A stretch of DNA of 64,000 nucleotides from VAZQ01 sp963816745 (GCA_963816745.1 CAWFLQ010000002.1:62001-126000); one strand, 5' to 3'. Counted from the stretch's first letter, positions 1 to 10,306 are shown. Numbers and translations: made by a program. The notes: generated by a model from the letters alone, not told the origin.

Positions 1-103
1 CATCGCCGACGAGCAGCCTGTTCATCCGTTGCGCAAGAATCGGATCGGAGATCGCGATGCAGACTCCGATGCGGCGCGCCGCAGCATCGCCGCGCCCAAT
101 CAT
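1..103 (-). CDS. Putative response-regulator protein, N-terminal part only
   Basis: The frame is open from an ATG at 103 to the left edge, where it leaves the window. The visible 34 residues include IGVCIAISDPILAQRMNRLL, which looks like the first beta strand and helix of a receiver-type domain. It follows the protease-like gene on the same strand after about 30 bases, so the two may be co-transcribed. Too little is visible to be sure of the family; a receiver plus DNA-binding regulator is the inference. Confidence 0.35.
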   Translation of the reverse strand, partial: MIGRGDAAARRIGVCIAISDPILAQRMNRLLVGD

Positions 104-133
104 GAGCTGATCGCCGTACGGATCATACGAGCC

Positions 134-1004
134 CTATTTATGCGGGCGCTCGCCGACCGCAACCTCGACCTTGATTTGCCGGCCGGCTCGCATCACGTCG
201 AACGTGATCGTCGCGCCGACCGTGTCGGGCCCGAGCCTCCTGAATACGTCGCGCCCGCCGCGGATCGGCTCGCCGTTCCAGGCGATCAGAATATCACCGA
301 CCAGGATTCCGGCGCCCTTCGCGGGCCCATTGTCATCAAGACGTACGACGATCGCGCCGGATGCCCCCTCGCCCCGCAGCGGATGCAAGCCGACGCCCAG
401 GTAGCCGCGCGCGATGGAGCCTGACGCCGCCAGCCGCTCGGCGATGCGATCGACCGTCTCCGCGGGAATGACCAATGCGCGATGGCGCGGCGCGAATGCG
501 GCGAGGCCGATCAGGTCTCCCGCGGCATCGACCACCGCACCACCGTGAGCCCGACGATCGAGCGCGAGGTCGAGCAGAATCCTCCGGTCGATCGAACCGC
601 CGGCCCAGCTGCGCCAGCTCCCGCCGCATTCCTTGACGACGCCGGAGGCGGCGATCTCCCCGTTGGCCGCGCGCCCGACGGCAACGGCCAGATGACCGGC
701 TTTGACGACGCCGGCGGGCTTGAACGAGTCCAAATTCTGAGAACGAGCGTCAACCCGCAGCAGCGCGATGTCCGTCGAACGGGTCGCGGCCGGCGAGCGT
801 CGCGGCCACAACGCCGCCGTCGGGCATCGTCACCTCGATGCCTTCGTCATCGTCGATGGCCTCGTCGGCGGTGACGATCAGGCCGGCACGCCACAGAATG
901 CCGCTGGCGGCGTCGCGGCGGTTTGGATTCAGCGCCACCACACGCTGCGCTGTCTTCTCTACCAGCGCCTGCATGGCGTCGGAAATCTGGGATAGGACGG
1001 TCAT
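134..1004 (-). CDS. HtrA/S1C-like PDZ protein, catalytically dead, one frameshift
   Basis: About 290 residues when read through one extra base near 778-779 (minus-strand frame runs ...LAGRDP then STDIALLRVD...). The N-terminal half has a trypsin-like fold signature and the C-terminal half a PDZ domain (ARGYLGVGLHPL, GDILIAWNGEPI). The triad Asp is present in TDIALLRVD, but the His position reads VTADEAI (Glu instead of His) and the Ser position reads AHGGAVVDAAG (His instead of Ser in SGG). Two of three catalytic residues are therefore missing and proteolysis is unlikely; a peptide-binding or scaffold role is the inference. There is no clear signal peptide. Start chosen at 1004 because GGAGAG lies just upstream. 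It is divergent from the PQQ dehydrogenase genes. Confidence 0.75.
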
Positions 1005-1176
1005 GGTCGATCTCTCCGTTTCGACCGCATGGATATGACGGATCGGGAACCGCCGCCTACTGCCCGCATGGCTAGGCTGCGCCCGCAGGCGCTTTTCCGG
1101 GATGGGCCGGTTCCCACATCTGCGGAACGCGCTATAGTCTCGACCACCAACCAAAAAACGAGACAGGGAGGCGATC

Positions 1177-2875
1177 ATGAAACAATCATTCGGCTTCGCG
1201 CACTTGTTCGGCTGCGCCGTGCTGGCAGTGGCCGCGCCCGCTGCGCACGCCGCCGACGTCACCTACGAGCGGCTGCTCAATCCCGAGCCGCACAACTGGC
1301 TCATGAACCACCACGACTTCGGCTCGCAGCGCTTCTCGACGCTGGACAAGATCAACAAGGCGAACGTCAAAGGCCTCAAGCTCGCCTTCGCGGTCGCGCT
1401 GCGGCGGCGCGTCTCCGAACGAATATCTCGAGGCGACGCCGCTGGTCGACGACGGGTTCATGTACATCACCGACGTCTGGGGCGTGGTCTACAAGATCGA
1501 CGTGCGCTCGGGCACCCACGGCCGCATCCTCTGGAAGATGGATCCCGGCCAGCAGAAGCCGGACCGCAACCGCGGCGTCGCGCTGTGGAACAATCTCGTG
1601 ATCTCGGTCACCGGGCTCGACGGCCGCGTCATCGCCACCGACAAGGAGACCGGCAAGATCGTGTGGGACAAGAACCTGCGCGACCAGGAGGGGATGGAAA
1701 TCTCCGCCGCGCCGCTGGCGCTCAAGGACACCATCATCGTCGGCGGCTCCGGCGGCGACAACGGCGTGCGCTGCTGGGTGGCCTCGCTCGACGCCAAGAC
1801 CGGCGAGCTGAAATGGAAGACCTACGCGGTGCCGGCGCCCGGCGAGCCCGGCAGCGAGACCTGGAAGGACAAGGCCAACGCCTGGGAGACCGGCGGCGGC
1901 GCGTTCTACGTCACGGGCTCCTACGATCCCGCGACCAATCTCACGTATTGGGGTTCGGGCAACGCGGCGCCGCGTTACGATTCCGCCTATCGTCCCGGCG
2001 ACAATCTCTTCACCAACAGCAGCATCGCCTTCGACGCCGCGACCGGCAAGATCACCTGGTACTTCCAGCACACGGCGAACGACAACCGCGACTACAACTC
2101 CTCCGGCTCGCAGATCGTCATCGACGGCAAGGTCGGCGGCGAGGATCGCAAGCTGCTGGTGCACGCCAACCGCAACGGCTTCAACTACACCCATGACCGC
2201 CAGAACGGCCAGTTCCTCAAGGCCGTGCAATACGCCGACAAGGTGACCTGGACCAAGGGCATCGATCCCAAGACCGGCCGCCCGGTCAACTACGATCCCG
2301 CCAAGGACGTGCAGAATTTCGCGCTGCCCTGGAAGGGCGGCACCGACGTGCTCAAGAACGCCTGCCCCGACGTGCACGGCGGCACCAATTTCTGGCCGCC
2401 GGCCTACAGCCAGAAGACCAAGCTCCTCTACATCGGCGGCAACGAAGGCTGCGCCAACATCACGCCCGACCCGACGGCACACGTGAAGGGCAAGTTCGGC
2501 GGCGGCAACTACGTCAACGAGGACCGCATCACGGGATCGCTCGCTGTGGTCGATCCGACCTCGGGCGAGCTCAAGACGCGCAAGCTCCTCCCCTACCCCA
2601 ACCACAGCGGCGTGCTTGCGACCGCCGGCGGCATCGTGGTGACCGCGATGCTCGACGGAACGATCCTGGCCTACGACGACCAGACGCTCGAGGAGCTGTG
2701 GAAGGTCAATGTCGGCTCCGGCTTCGTCGCGCCGCCGATGACCTACATGGTCGACGGCAAGCAGTACATCGCGATCGCCTCCGGCATCGGCGGCGTGGCA
2801 CGCGCCAAGCTCGCCCGCTCGCCGGAGATGAAGACGCTGTCGAACGCCACCGTGCTGTTCGTGTTCGGGCTGTAA
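1177..2875 (+). CDS. PQQ-dependent alcohol dehydrogenase, copy 1 (DYN variant), one frameshift
   Basis: Periplasmic quinoprotein of about 565 residues, expected to oxidise a primary alcohol or aldehyde with PQQ and pass electrons to a c-type cytochrome. It has a signal peptide ending in AAHA-ADV, WGVVYKID and YDDQTLEELWKVNVG propeller blades, and the YWGSGN segment holding the metal-ligand Asn. The catalytic-Asp segment reads NDNRDYNSSG: the residue two after the catalytic Asp is Asn, whereas lanthanide-dependent enzymes have Asp there and calcium-type MxaF has Ala. The adjacent Cys-Cys pair of classical methanol dehydrogenases is absent. An extra base near 1387-1391 breaks the frame after KLAFAVAL. 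AGGGAGG precedes the ATG. First of three tandem paralogues. Confidence 0.9.
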
Positions 2876-2880
2876 CCGCG

Positions 2881-4626
2881 ATGAAAACAACATCGGCCGC
2901 CGTCCCGGCAGCGCTCGCCTGCGCGCTGCTGGCCGGCACGTCATCCGCGCGCGCGGCCGACGTCACCTTCGAGCGCCTGCGCAATCCCGAGCCGCACAAT
3001 TGGCTCATGAACCATGGCGACTACGGCGCGCAGCACTTCTCGCCGCTCGACGCAATCAACAAGTCGAACGTGAAGAATCTCAAGCTCGCCTTCGCCGTCG
3101 CGCTGGGCGGCACGTCGCCAAACGAGAACCTGCTGGCGACGCCGCTGGTGGACGACGGCTTCATGTACATGGTCGACGCCTGGGGCGTCGTCTACAAGAT
3201 CGACCTGCGCTCCGGCACCATGGGCCGCATCCTGTGGAAGATGGATCCGGGCCAGGAGAAGATGGACCGCAACCGCGGCGTCGCGCTGTGGGGCAATCTC
3301 GTCGTCTCCGTCACCAGCCATGACGGCCGCGTCGTTGCGACCGACAAGGAGACCGGCAAGATCGTCTGGGACCGGAACCTGCGCGACCAGCCCGACATGA
3401 CGCTCAACGCGGCTCCCCTTGCGCTGGCGGACAAGATCATCGTCGGCGCCTCGGGCGGCGACCAGGGCGTGCGCAACTGGCTGGTCGCGCTCGATGCCAA
3501 GACCGGCAATGTGCTGTGGAAGACCTACGCCGTTCCGGCACCCGGCGAGCCCGGCAGCGAGACCTGGAAGGACAAGCACAATGCCTGGCAGACCGGCGGC
3601 GGCGCGTTCTACGTCACCGGCTCCTACGATCCCGACACCAACATCACCTATTGGGGCGCGGGGAATCCGGCACCCAAATACAATTCGTCCTACCGGCCGG
3701 GCGACAATCTCTACACCAACAGCGCGCTCGCGCTCGACGCGGCCACCGGCAAGATCCGCTGGTACCATCAGTACACGCCCAACGACACGATGGACTACGA
3801 CGAGAGCGGCAGCCACATCCTCATCGACACGAAAGTGAACGGCGAGGACCGCAAGATCGTGACGCGCGCCGCGCGCAACGGCTTCGCCTACACCTTCGAT
3901 CGTCTCAGCGGCCAGTTCCTCAAGGCCACGCAATACGTGTCGAAGGTGACCTGGACCAAGGGCATCGACCCGAAGACCGGCCGACCGCTCGACTACGATC
4001 CGAACAAGGATCTGCAGACCTATGCCGAGCCGATCGCGAAGATCCTGACCGGCGCGACCGCGAGCTTCTGCCCGGGCGTGCCGGGCGGCAACAATTTCTG
4101 GTCGGCGGCCTACAGCCGCAGGACCAAGCTGCTCTACATCCCGGACCTCGAAACCTGCACCGCTGTCACGCGCGACCAGACCGCCCATGTGCGCGGGCAA
4201 TTCGACGGCGGCAAGTTCGCCTATGACGGCCGCGTCACCAGCGATCTCGTCGTCCTCGATCCCTCGACCGGCGAGGTCAAGCAACGCAAGGCCATGCCCT
4301 ATCCGAACGCGGCCGGCGTGCTCGCGACCGCCGGCGGCCTGATCGTCACTGCGCTGCTCGACGGCACCATCGTGGTGCTCGACGACCAGACGCTCGAGCA
4401 ACTCTGGAGCATCAATGTCGGCACCGGCGTCAACGCCCACCCCATCACCTATGCGGTCGACGGCAAGCAGTACATCGCCGTCGCCACCGGCCTCACCCGC
4501 AACCAGATCGGGCGGATCGCCAACTCGCCCGAATTGAAGAACATGGCCAAGAACGCAACGATGCTGTTCGTGTTCGGACTGACGCGAGCCTCTAGGGAGG
4601 ACGGAAACGATGAAAGGATCAAATGA
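2881..4626 (+). CDS. PQQ-dependent alcohol dehydrogenase, copy 2 (DYD, lanthanide-type)
   Basis: Intact quinoprotein of 581 residues with a signal peptide cleaved after SSARA. It aligns with its neighbours along the whole length (PEPHNWLMN, WGVVYKID, RNRGVALW, GEPGSETWKD, YWGAGNPAP). The active-site segment reads NDTMDYDESG; the DYD pattern is the known marker of lanthanide-using XoxF/ExaF-like enzymes. No vicinal Cys-Cys is seen. The gene starts six bases after copy 1 stops. Its C-terminus runs about 13 residues past the FGL end shared by copies 1 and 3 and stops in the ATGA overlapping the next start, so the original stop may have been lost by a mutation or base error near 4580. Confidence 0.93.
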   Translation: MKTTSAAVPAALACALLAGTSSARAADVTFERLRNPEPHNWLMNHGDYGAQHFSPLDAINKSNVKNLKLAFAVALGGTSPNENLLATPLVDDGFMYMVDAWGVVYKIDLRSGTMGRILWKMDPGQEKMDRNRGVALWGNLVVSVTSHDGRVVATDKETGKIVWDRNLRDQPDMTLNAAPLALADKIIVGASGGDQGVRNWLVALDAKTGNVLWKTYAVPAPGEPGSETWKDKHNAWQTGGGAFYVTGSYDPDTNITYWGAGNPAPKYNSSYRPGDNLYTNSALALDAATGKIRWYHQYTPNDTMDYDESGSHILIDTKVNGEDRKIVTRAARNGFAYTFDRLSGQFLKATQYVSKVTWTKGIDPKTGRPLDYDPNKDLQTYAEPIAKILTGATASFCPGVPGGNNFWSAAYSRRTKLLYIPDLETCTAVTRDQTAHVRGQFDGGKFAYDGRVTSDLVVLDPSTGEVKQRKAMPYPNAAGVLATAGGLIVTALLDGTIVVLDDQTLEQLWSINVGTGVNAHPITYAVDGKQYIAVATGLTRNQIGRIANSPELKNMAKNATMLFVFGLTRASREDGNDERIK

Positions 4627-6318
4627 AAACTCACCGCCGTTCCGACTGCGCTCGCGGGCGCGCTGCTGGCCAGCACCGTCCCGCTGCACGCGGCCGATGT
4701 CACCTACGAGCGGCTGCTCAATCCCGAGCCGCACAACTGGCTGAGCGTCCATCACGACTACAGCGCGGCGCGCTTCTCGCGGCTCGACACGATCAACAAG
4801 TCGAACATCAAGGGCCTGAAGCTCAAGTTCGCCGTGGCGATCGGCGGGACCTCGCCCAACGAGGCGCTGGAAGCGACACCGCTGGTCGATGACGGGTTCA
4901 TGTATGTCGTCGACGGCTGGGGCGCGGTCTACAAGATCGACGTGCGCTCGGGCACTCACGGCCGCATCCTGTGGAAGATGGATCCGGGCCAGGCGCGGTA
5001 CGGCCGCCACCGCGGCGTCGCGCTCTGGAACAACCTCGTCATCTCGACCACCGGCAAGGACGGCCGCGTGATCGCGACCGACACCGAGACCGGCAAGATC
5101 GTCTGGGACAAGAACCTGCACGACCAGCCGGAGGTGGAGCTTTCCTCCGCGCCACTCGCGCTCAAGGACGACATCATCGTCGGCGCCTCGGGCGGCGACC
5201 AGGGCGTGCGCGACTGGATCGTGTCGCTCGACCCGAAGACCGGAAACCTGAAGTGGAAGACCTTCGCGGTGCCGGCGCCGGGCGAGCCCGGCAGCGAGAC
5301 CTGGAAGGACAAGAACAACGCCTGGCAGACGGGCGGCGGCGCGTTCTACGTCACCGGCTCCTACGACCCCGCGACCAACCTGACCTATTGGGGCTCGGGC
5401 AATCCGGTTCCCGGCTACGACGCCTCGTATCGCCCCGGCGACAATCTCTTCACCAACAGCGCGATCGCGTTCAACGTCGCCAACGGCAAGATGGAATGGT
5501 ACTTCCAGTACACGCCGAACGACAACCGCGACTACGACGAGACCGGCACGCACATCCTCATCGACACCAAGGTGAACGGCGAGGATCGCAAGATCGTCAC
5601 CCATCCCGGCCGCAACGGCTTCAACTACACCTTCGACCGTTTGAGCGGCCAGTTCCTCAAGGCCGGCCAATATGTCGGCAAGGTCACCTGGACGAAAGGC
5701 ATCGACCCGAAGACCGGCAAGCCCGTGGACTACGACCCGACCAAGGACTTCCAGATCTACGCCGAGCCCGCCAACGTCAACGCCGACAAGGTGACGCGGC
5801 GCGTGTGTCCGGACCAGTCCGGCGGCAACAACTTCTGGCCGCCGGCCTACAGCCCGAAAACCAAGATGCTCTATATCCCGAGCGTGGAGGGCTGCTCCGA
5901 CATCACGCCGGACCACAGCGCGCACGTGAAGGGCAAGTTCGCGGGCGGCAGCTACGTCAATCCGGAGCGGCTCACCAGCAGCATCGTGATGGTCGATCCA
6001 ACGACCGGCGAGCAGAAGTCGCGCAAGGACATGCCCTATCCCAACTCCGCCGGCGCGCTCGCGACCGCCGGCGGCGTCATCGTGACGGCGCTGCTCGACG
6101 GCACCATCGTGGCGCTCGATGACCAGACGCTCGAGGAATTGTGGAAGGTCAACGTCGGCACCGGCTTCAACGCGCCGCCGATGACCTACTCGGTCAACGG
6201 CAAGCAGTACATCGCCATCGCCTCGGGCCTGTGGCGCAACGCCAAGAACAAGCTCACGCGCTCGCCGGAGATGCGCCCGCATTCGCAGGCCACGATGATC
6301 TGGGTGTTCGGGCTGTAG
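4623..6318 (+). CDS. PQQ-dependent alcohol dehydrogenase, copy 3 (DYD, lanthanide-type), frameshift at start
   Basis: Third paralogue, about 560 residues. From 4630 on, the frame is uninterrupted, with PEPHNWLSVHHDY, WGAVYKIDVRSG, RHRGVALW and YWGSGNPVP. The catalytic segment is NDNRDYDETG, the DYD lanthanide-type pattern. The start is the problem: ATG 4623 reads into the mature frame only if one A of the run 4626-4629 is removed, giving a signal peptide ending LHAADV. ATG 4610 has a better ribosome site (AGGGAGG) but needs a different shift. The only in-frame ATG without correction is 4834, which would delete the signal peptide. Role as for copies 1 and 2; likely one operon. Confidence 0.88.
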
Positions 6319-6344
6319 TATTGCGGCGCCACGGACGCGGTGCG

Positions 6345-6478
6345 CTCCCTCTCCCCGCCGTGCGGGGAGAGGGTTGGGGTGAGGGGGAGTTTCAACGAAC
6401 TCGGTACGTGGAGAGTCCCCCTCACCCGCCAGCGCTAAAGCGCTGGCGACCTCTCCCCGCAAGCGGGGAGAGGTTGGA
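6345..6478. repeat. Palindromic intergenic repeat, CTCTCCCCGC family
   Basis: Nested inverted repeats fill the gap after the third dehydrogenase: a GGGGAGAGG hairpin at 6347-6373, a CCAGCGCTaaAGCGCTGG-like hairpin near 6428-6449 and a second GGGGAGAGG hairpin at 6450-6473, with outer arms GGTGAGGGGGA and TCCCCCTCACC. The same element type recurs near 11.3-11.5 kb. It could act as a transcript end between the convergent genes on either side. Confidence 0.8.
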
Positions 6479-6504
6479 GTTCGTTGCCACAGCGGCAGCC
6501 AACA

Positions 6505-7218
6505 TCACCGCATCAGCTCGAACCGCACCGTGCTCTCGAACTGCCCCTCGGTCTCGCGGTCGGTGCGCGGATCGTACTGAGTCTGCCCTTTCTTGCGGAA
6601 AAATCGCGTGAGGAGCGTGGCGTTGCCAACGCCGTCGAGCGTCTTGGCGCAATTCTGCTTGATGAAAGTGCGCAGCACCGGCGTCTCGCCATCCGTCAGT
6701 GGCTGATCCGTGCACGCCCAGCCGTCGCGGCCGAAGCGCGCGGTGATGAAATTGCGCAGCGCATGGGCGTCCTCCCGCCGCCGCGTAATGTCGCGCGGAT
6801 CGCTGACGACGCGCAGGCCCATGAGCACGCCGCGCGCGTCGAACAGCGCCGACAGCACTACCGGGAAACCGTAGACCTTGGTGCCGGAGAATTGCTCGAT
6901 CTCGGTGGTGAAGTTGTTGGCCTTGGCCCAATACTCGAGCTCGTCATCGTAGCGGAAATACACCTCGTGCAGCCCGCTCGGCTCCGCGCGGCAGCGGCGG
7001 AAATCGCGCCAGCCGGAGAGCGGCACCCCGGGCGGGCCGCCGTTCGAGCCGCAGGCATGTTCGGCGAAGCCATCGGGCAGCGCGTCGGCCACTATGCCGA
7101 GCTTCAGGTCCCACACCTCGGCCCGGGTCGGCCGCTCCTGCGCGCCCGCCACGAGCGAGCCACCCAGCAGGAGGCCCAACAGGCCGGTCATGATCGGTCG
7201 AGCGAGCATACGCGCCAT
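6505..7218 (-). CDS. Secreted protein of unknown function
   Basis: 237 residues from ATG 7218 (ATG 7209 is an alternative). A hydrophobic N-terminus ending GGSLVAGAQERP looks like a signal peptide. The mature part has at least three cysteines (HACGSNGG, RRCRAEP, WACTDQ) and aromatic-rich stretches such as EVYFRYDDELEYW. I recognise no enzyme motif. It is divergent from the cytochrome c gene, and the location suggests a periplasmic role linked to the quinoprotein system, but that is only inference. Confidence 0.7.
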   Translation of the reverse strand: MARMLARPIMTGLLGLLLGGSLVAGAQERPTRAEVWDLKLGIVADALPDGFAEHACGSNGGPPGVPLSGWRDFRRCRAEPSGLHEVYFRYDDELEYWAKANNFTTEIEQFSGTKVYGFPVVLSALFDARGVLMGLRVVSDPRDITRRREDAHALRNFITARFGRDGWACTDQPLTDGETPVLRTFIKQNCAKTLDGVGNATLLTRFFRKKGQTQYDPRTDRETEGQFESTVRFELMR

Positions 7219-7263
7219 GATATATGAGTGCCGGCGGCCGGAACATTCGGCCATCGAGGAAGA

Positions 7264-7779
7264 ATGATGAAGACCAGGTTCCACCTGCGCGCCGGCGTGC
7301 TTGCCTTCATCGCGGTCGCCGCCACCGTTACCGCGCCCATGGCCCAGCCGGCGGACAACGCGGCCTTCGGGCGCCGCCTCTACCACGACAAGGCGCAGTG
7401 CTCGTACTGCCACGGCTGGGCGGCCGACGGCGCGGGCGAGCCGCAATCCAACGGCGGCGCCGCCGACCTGCGGCAGAGCCACCTCAATCGGGATCAGTTG
7501 GTCGAGGTCATCATGTGCGGGCGGCCGGGGACGCCGATGCCCTACTTCGACGAGGACGCCTACACCGACAAGCGCTGCTATGGCGTCACGCAGGCCGAGC
7601 TCGGTCCGCAGGTGCCCGCCATGCCCATGAGCACCACGCTGCAGAAGCGCGAGGCGGAGGCGATCGCCGACTACCTGCTCGCCAAGGTGATCGGCCGCGG
7701 CGCGGTCACGCGCGAGGAGTGCGAGGAGATGTTCGGCAACGGCGCGCGCACCTGCGGCGGTTATCCGGGCAAGCAATAG
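7264..7779 (+). CDS. c-type cytochrome, likely acceptor for the PQQ dehydrogenases
   Basis: About 171 residues with an N-terminal signal peptide (VLAFIAVAATVTAPMAQPA) and one haem-attachment site CSYCH near residue 50. A Met in GTPMPYFDED is a candidate sixth ligand, as in cytochromes cL/XoxG. A second pair of cysteines (KRCYGVT, EECEEM, RTCGGY) is unusual and may form disulfides. Function inferred: periplasmic monohaem electron acceptor for the quinoproteins upstream. GAGGAAG precedes the tandem ATGs at 7264 and 7267. Confidence 0.88.
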   Translation: MMKTRFHLRAGVLAFIAVAATVTAPMAQPADNAAFGRRLYHDKAQCSYCHGWAADGAGEPQSNGGAADLRQSHLNRDQLVEVIMCGRPGTPMPYFDEDAYTDKRCYGVTQAELGPQVPAMPMSTTLQKREAEAIADYLLAKVIGRGAVTREECEEMFGNGARTCGGYPGKQ

Positions 7780-7880
7780 CGCGACGCATCATATTGAAAA
7801 TCCACGGAAATCGCGGAGGCGCCGCGAGCCGCGCAGGGGCCGGCTGCCATGCGCAACAATTTCCGCGATGCAGCAACTAA

Positions 7881-7892
7881 TTGCTGTCGCAA
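7881..7892. promoter_or_regulatory. Possible Crp/Fnr-type operator upstream of the DUF971 operon
   Basis: TTGCTGTCGCAA is a perfect TTGC-N4-GCAA dyad, similar in layout to Fnr boxes (TTGAT-N4-ATCAA), 43 bases before the DUF971 start. A Crp/Fnr gene is encoded in the same cluster. Short dyads occur by chance, so this is weak. Confidence 0.25.
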
Positions 7893-7935
7893 CCGGCTCC
7901 TCCGGGTTGAAATCGGGCAACCCGCAAGGACTCAG

Positions 7936-8295
7936 ATGTCAGATCTCACCCAGCCGGCCGGCGATGGCCCGCCATTCGATGCGAGCGCGGCACCGGAGAC
8001 GGTCGTGCTCAAGGCCGACCGCCTGCGTCTGGGCTTGGCCTGGGCAAACGGGGAGGCAACCGAACTCGCGGCCGGACATCTGCGGGCGAAGTGCCGCTGC
8101 GCCTGGTGCACCCGTGCCCGCATCGACGGCTCGTTCGCGGCGTCGTTCGACGGCATCGCCATCGAGCGCGTCGCGCCGGTGGGCGACTACGCCATCAACA
8201 TCGCGTTCTCCGACGGGCACGCCCGCGGCATCTATCCCTGGACCTACCTGCGCACGCTCGCACAGCCACAAGAACACGACGGACCATCCGCATGA
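7936..8295 (+). CDS. DUF971 domain protein
   Basis: 119 residues covering one DUF971 domain (KADRLRLGLAWANGEATEL, LRAKCRCAWCTRARIDG, YAINIAFSDGHARGIYPWTYL). The domain also forms the N-terminus of gamma-butyrobetaine hydroxylase and stands alone beside Mrp/ApbC Fe-S carriers in many bacteria; the CxCxxC cluster here could bind metal. Start taken at ATG 7936 because AAGGA lies upstream and it matches the usual family length; an in-frame ATG at 7849 exists. Its stop overlaps the flavoprotein start (ATGA), indicating co-translation with that enzyme and possibly help with Fe-S assembly of the cluster (inference). Confidence 0.85.
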   Translation: MSDLTQPAGDGPPFDASAAPETVVLKADRLRLGLAWANGEATELAAGHLRAKCRCAWCTRARIDGSFAASFDGIAIERVAPVGDYAINIAFSDGHARGIYPWTYLRTLAQPQEHDGPSA

Positions 8296-10070
8296 CCAGC
8301 GACGCCAAGACCGAAGTGATCGACACCGATCTGCTCGTCATCGGCGGCGGCACCGCCGGGCCGATGGCGGCGATCAAGGCCAAGCGAGACGAATCCGAAG
8401 GCCACGCGTGATGCTGCTGGAGAAGGCGAACGTCAAGCGCTCGCGGCGCCATCTCGCATGGGCATGGACGGGCTGAACAACGCCGTGATCCCGGGCTACG
8501 CGACGCCGGAGCAATACACCAAGGAAATCACCATCGCCAACGACGGCATCGTCGACCAGAAGGCGGTCTATAGATACGCGCAGAGCTGCTACCCATGATC
8601 CAGGAACTCGACAGCTTCGGCATCCGCTTCGAGAAGAATGAGAACGGCGACTACGACGTCAAGAAGGTGCATCACATCGGCACCTATGTGCTGCCGATGC
8701 CGAACGGCCATCACGTCAAGAAGGCGCTGTATCGGCAGCTGCGCCGCGCGCAGCGTGCTGATCTCCAACCGCTACATGGCGACGCGTCTGTTGACAGGCG
8801 GCAGACGGCCGCGTCGCCGGCGCGATCGGCGTCAACACCCGCACGGCCGAGTTCCTGGTGATGCGCGCCAAGGCGGTGATCCTGTGCTGGGCGCCGCCGG
8901 CCGCCTCGGCCTGCCGACCTCGGGCTATCTGTTCGGCACCTACGAGAACGCCGCCAATTCCGGCGACGGCTACGCCATGGCCTATCACGCCGGCGCCGCG
9001 CTCGCGAACCTCGAATGCTTCCAGATCAATCCGCTGATCAAGGACTACAACGGTCCGGCCTGCGCCTACGTCGCCGGGCCGTTCGGCGGCTACACCGCCA
9101 ACAACGACGGCAAGCGCTTCATCGAGTGCGACTACTGGTCCGGCCAGATGATGCTGGAGTTCTACAACGAGCTGCAGTCCGGCAAGGGTCCGGTCTTCCT
9201 CAAGCTCAACCATCTTGCACGAGGAGACGATCGCCGAGATCGAGGTCATCCTGCACATCGGTCGAGCGGCCGACGCGCGGCCGGTTCCACGAGGGCCGCG
9301 GCACCAACTACCGCCAGCGATGATCGAGATGCACATCTCGGAGATCGGCTTCTGCTCCGGCCACAGCGCGTCCGGCGTCTTCGTCGACGAGTTCGCGCGC
9401 ACCACCGTGCCCGGCCTCTACGCCGCCGGCGACATGGCGAGCGTGCCGCACAACTACATGCTCGGCGCCTTCACCAACGGCGCGGTCGCCGGGCGAGCAC
9501 GCCGACCTACTGCGCCGAGGTCGACTTCGCCGCGCATCGACGCGGCCGACGTCGCGGCCGAGCAGGAGCGCGTGCTGGCGCCGACCAGGCGCGAGGACGG
9601 CATCCCGCCCAACCAGATCGAATACAAGACCCGCCGGCTGGTGAACGACTACCTGCAGCCGCCGAAGGTCACGCGCAAGTTCGAGCTCGGCGCAGGAGCG
9701 CTTCGCCGAGGTGCGCGAGGACCTGGACGAACTCATGATGCGCGCGATCCGCACGAGCTGATGCGCGCGCTCGAGACCGCAGTCGATCACTGGACTGCGC
9801 CGACATGGCGGCCGCCGCCTCGCTCTACCGCACCGAGAGCCGCTGGGGCCTCTATCACCTGCGCATCGATTATCCCGAGACGGACAACGAGAACTGGTTC
9901 TGCCACACGCATGCCTGACCAAGGACGACCGGCGGCGCATGCCCACCGCGAAGCGGCCGATCGAGCCCTACATCGTGCCGATCGCCGACGGACGAGATGT
10001 CGACGCTCTACGACAAGCAGCGCATCACGCCCGACCGCCGAGTCGCGGCGCGAATCGAAGAGGAACCGAC
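8292..10070 (+). CDS. AprA-like FAD flavoprotein (fumarate reductase / APS reductase alpha family), many frameshifts
   Basis: A flavoprotein of roughly 580 residues can be followed through all three frames. It starts with the FAD Rossmann motif DLLVIGGGTAGPMAAIKAK, then LLEKANVKRSGAISMGMDG (pieced together), KVHHIGTYVLPMPNGHH, the FAD segment GRLGLPTSGYLFGTYENA, NLECFQINPLIKDYNGPACA and GLYAAGDMASVPHNYMLGAF. These resemble the dissimilatory adenylylsulfate reductase alpha subunit and the broader succinate dehydrogenase/fumarate reductase group; the true substrate is unknown. At least a dozen one-base shifts interrupt it, including extra bases near 8385, 8404, 8444, 8457, 8754 and 8800 and a missing base near 8889. 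Conserved residues continue across each shift. The exact stop is uncertain, before the ferredoxin ATG at 10071. Confidence 0.8.
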
Positions 10071-10306
10071 ATGCCGCTCGCCAATCACTCGACCAGCGTT
10101 CCTGTCGTCGTCGACGACGACAAATGCATCGCCGACAAGGGCTGCACGGTCTGCGTCGACGTCTGCCCGCTCGACGTGCTGCGCGATCGGCGAGATGCAC
10201 CGGCAAGGCCTACATGAAATACGACGAGTGCTGGTACTGCATGCCGTGCGAGGCCGACTGCCCGACCGGCGCGGTCACGGTCAACATTCCCTACCTGCTC
10301 CGGTAA
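10071..10306 (+). CDS. AprB-like 2[4Fe-4S] ferredoxin, two frameshifts
   Basis: About 77 residues. Two cluster motifs are visible: CIADKGCTVCVDVCP and, after two extra bases near 10187-10203, CWYCMPCEADCP. Together they supply eight cysteines for two [4Fe-4S] clusters, as in the beta subunit of APS reductase but without its C-terminal tail. It directly follows the flavoprotein (GAAGAGGAA ribosome site), so it is very likely the electron-transfer partner of that enzyme in the cytoplasm. Confidence 0.85.

Noticed and set aside
2941..6462. Very long open frame on the minus strand (over 1100 codons) opposite the PQQ dehydrogenases, and a similar one at 1376-2944
   Set aside because: It is the antisense shadow of three high-GC paralogous genes. 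It repeats three times with the paralogues and has the composition of reversed codons (rich in Val, Arg and Gly), with no known domain.
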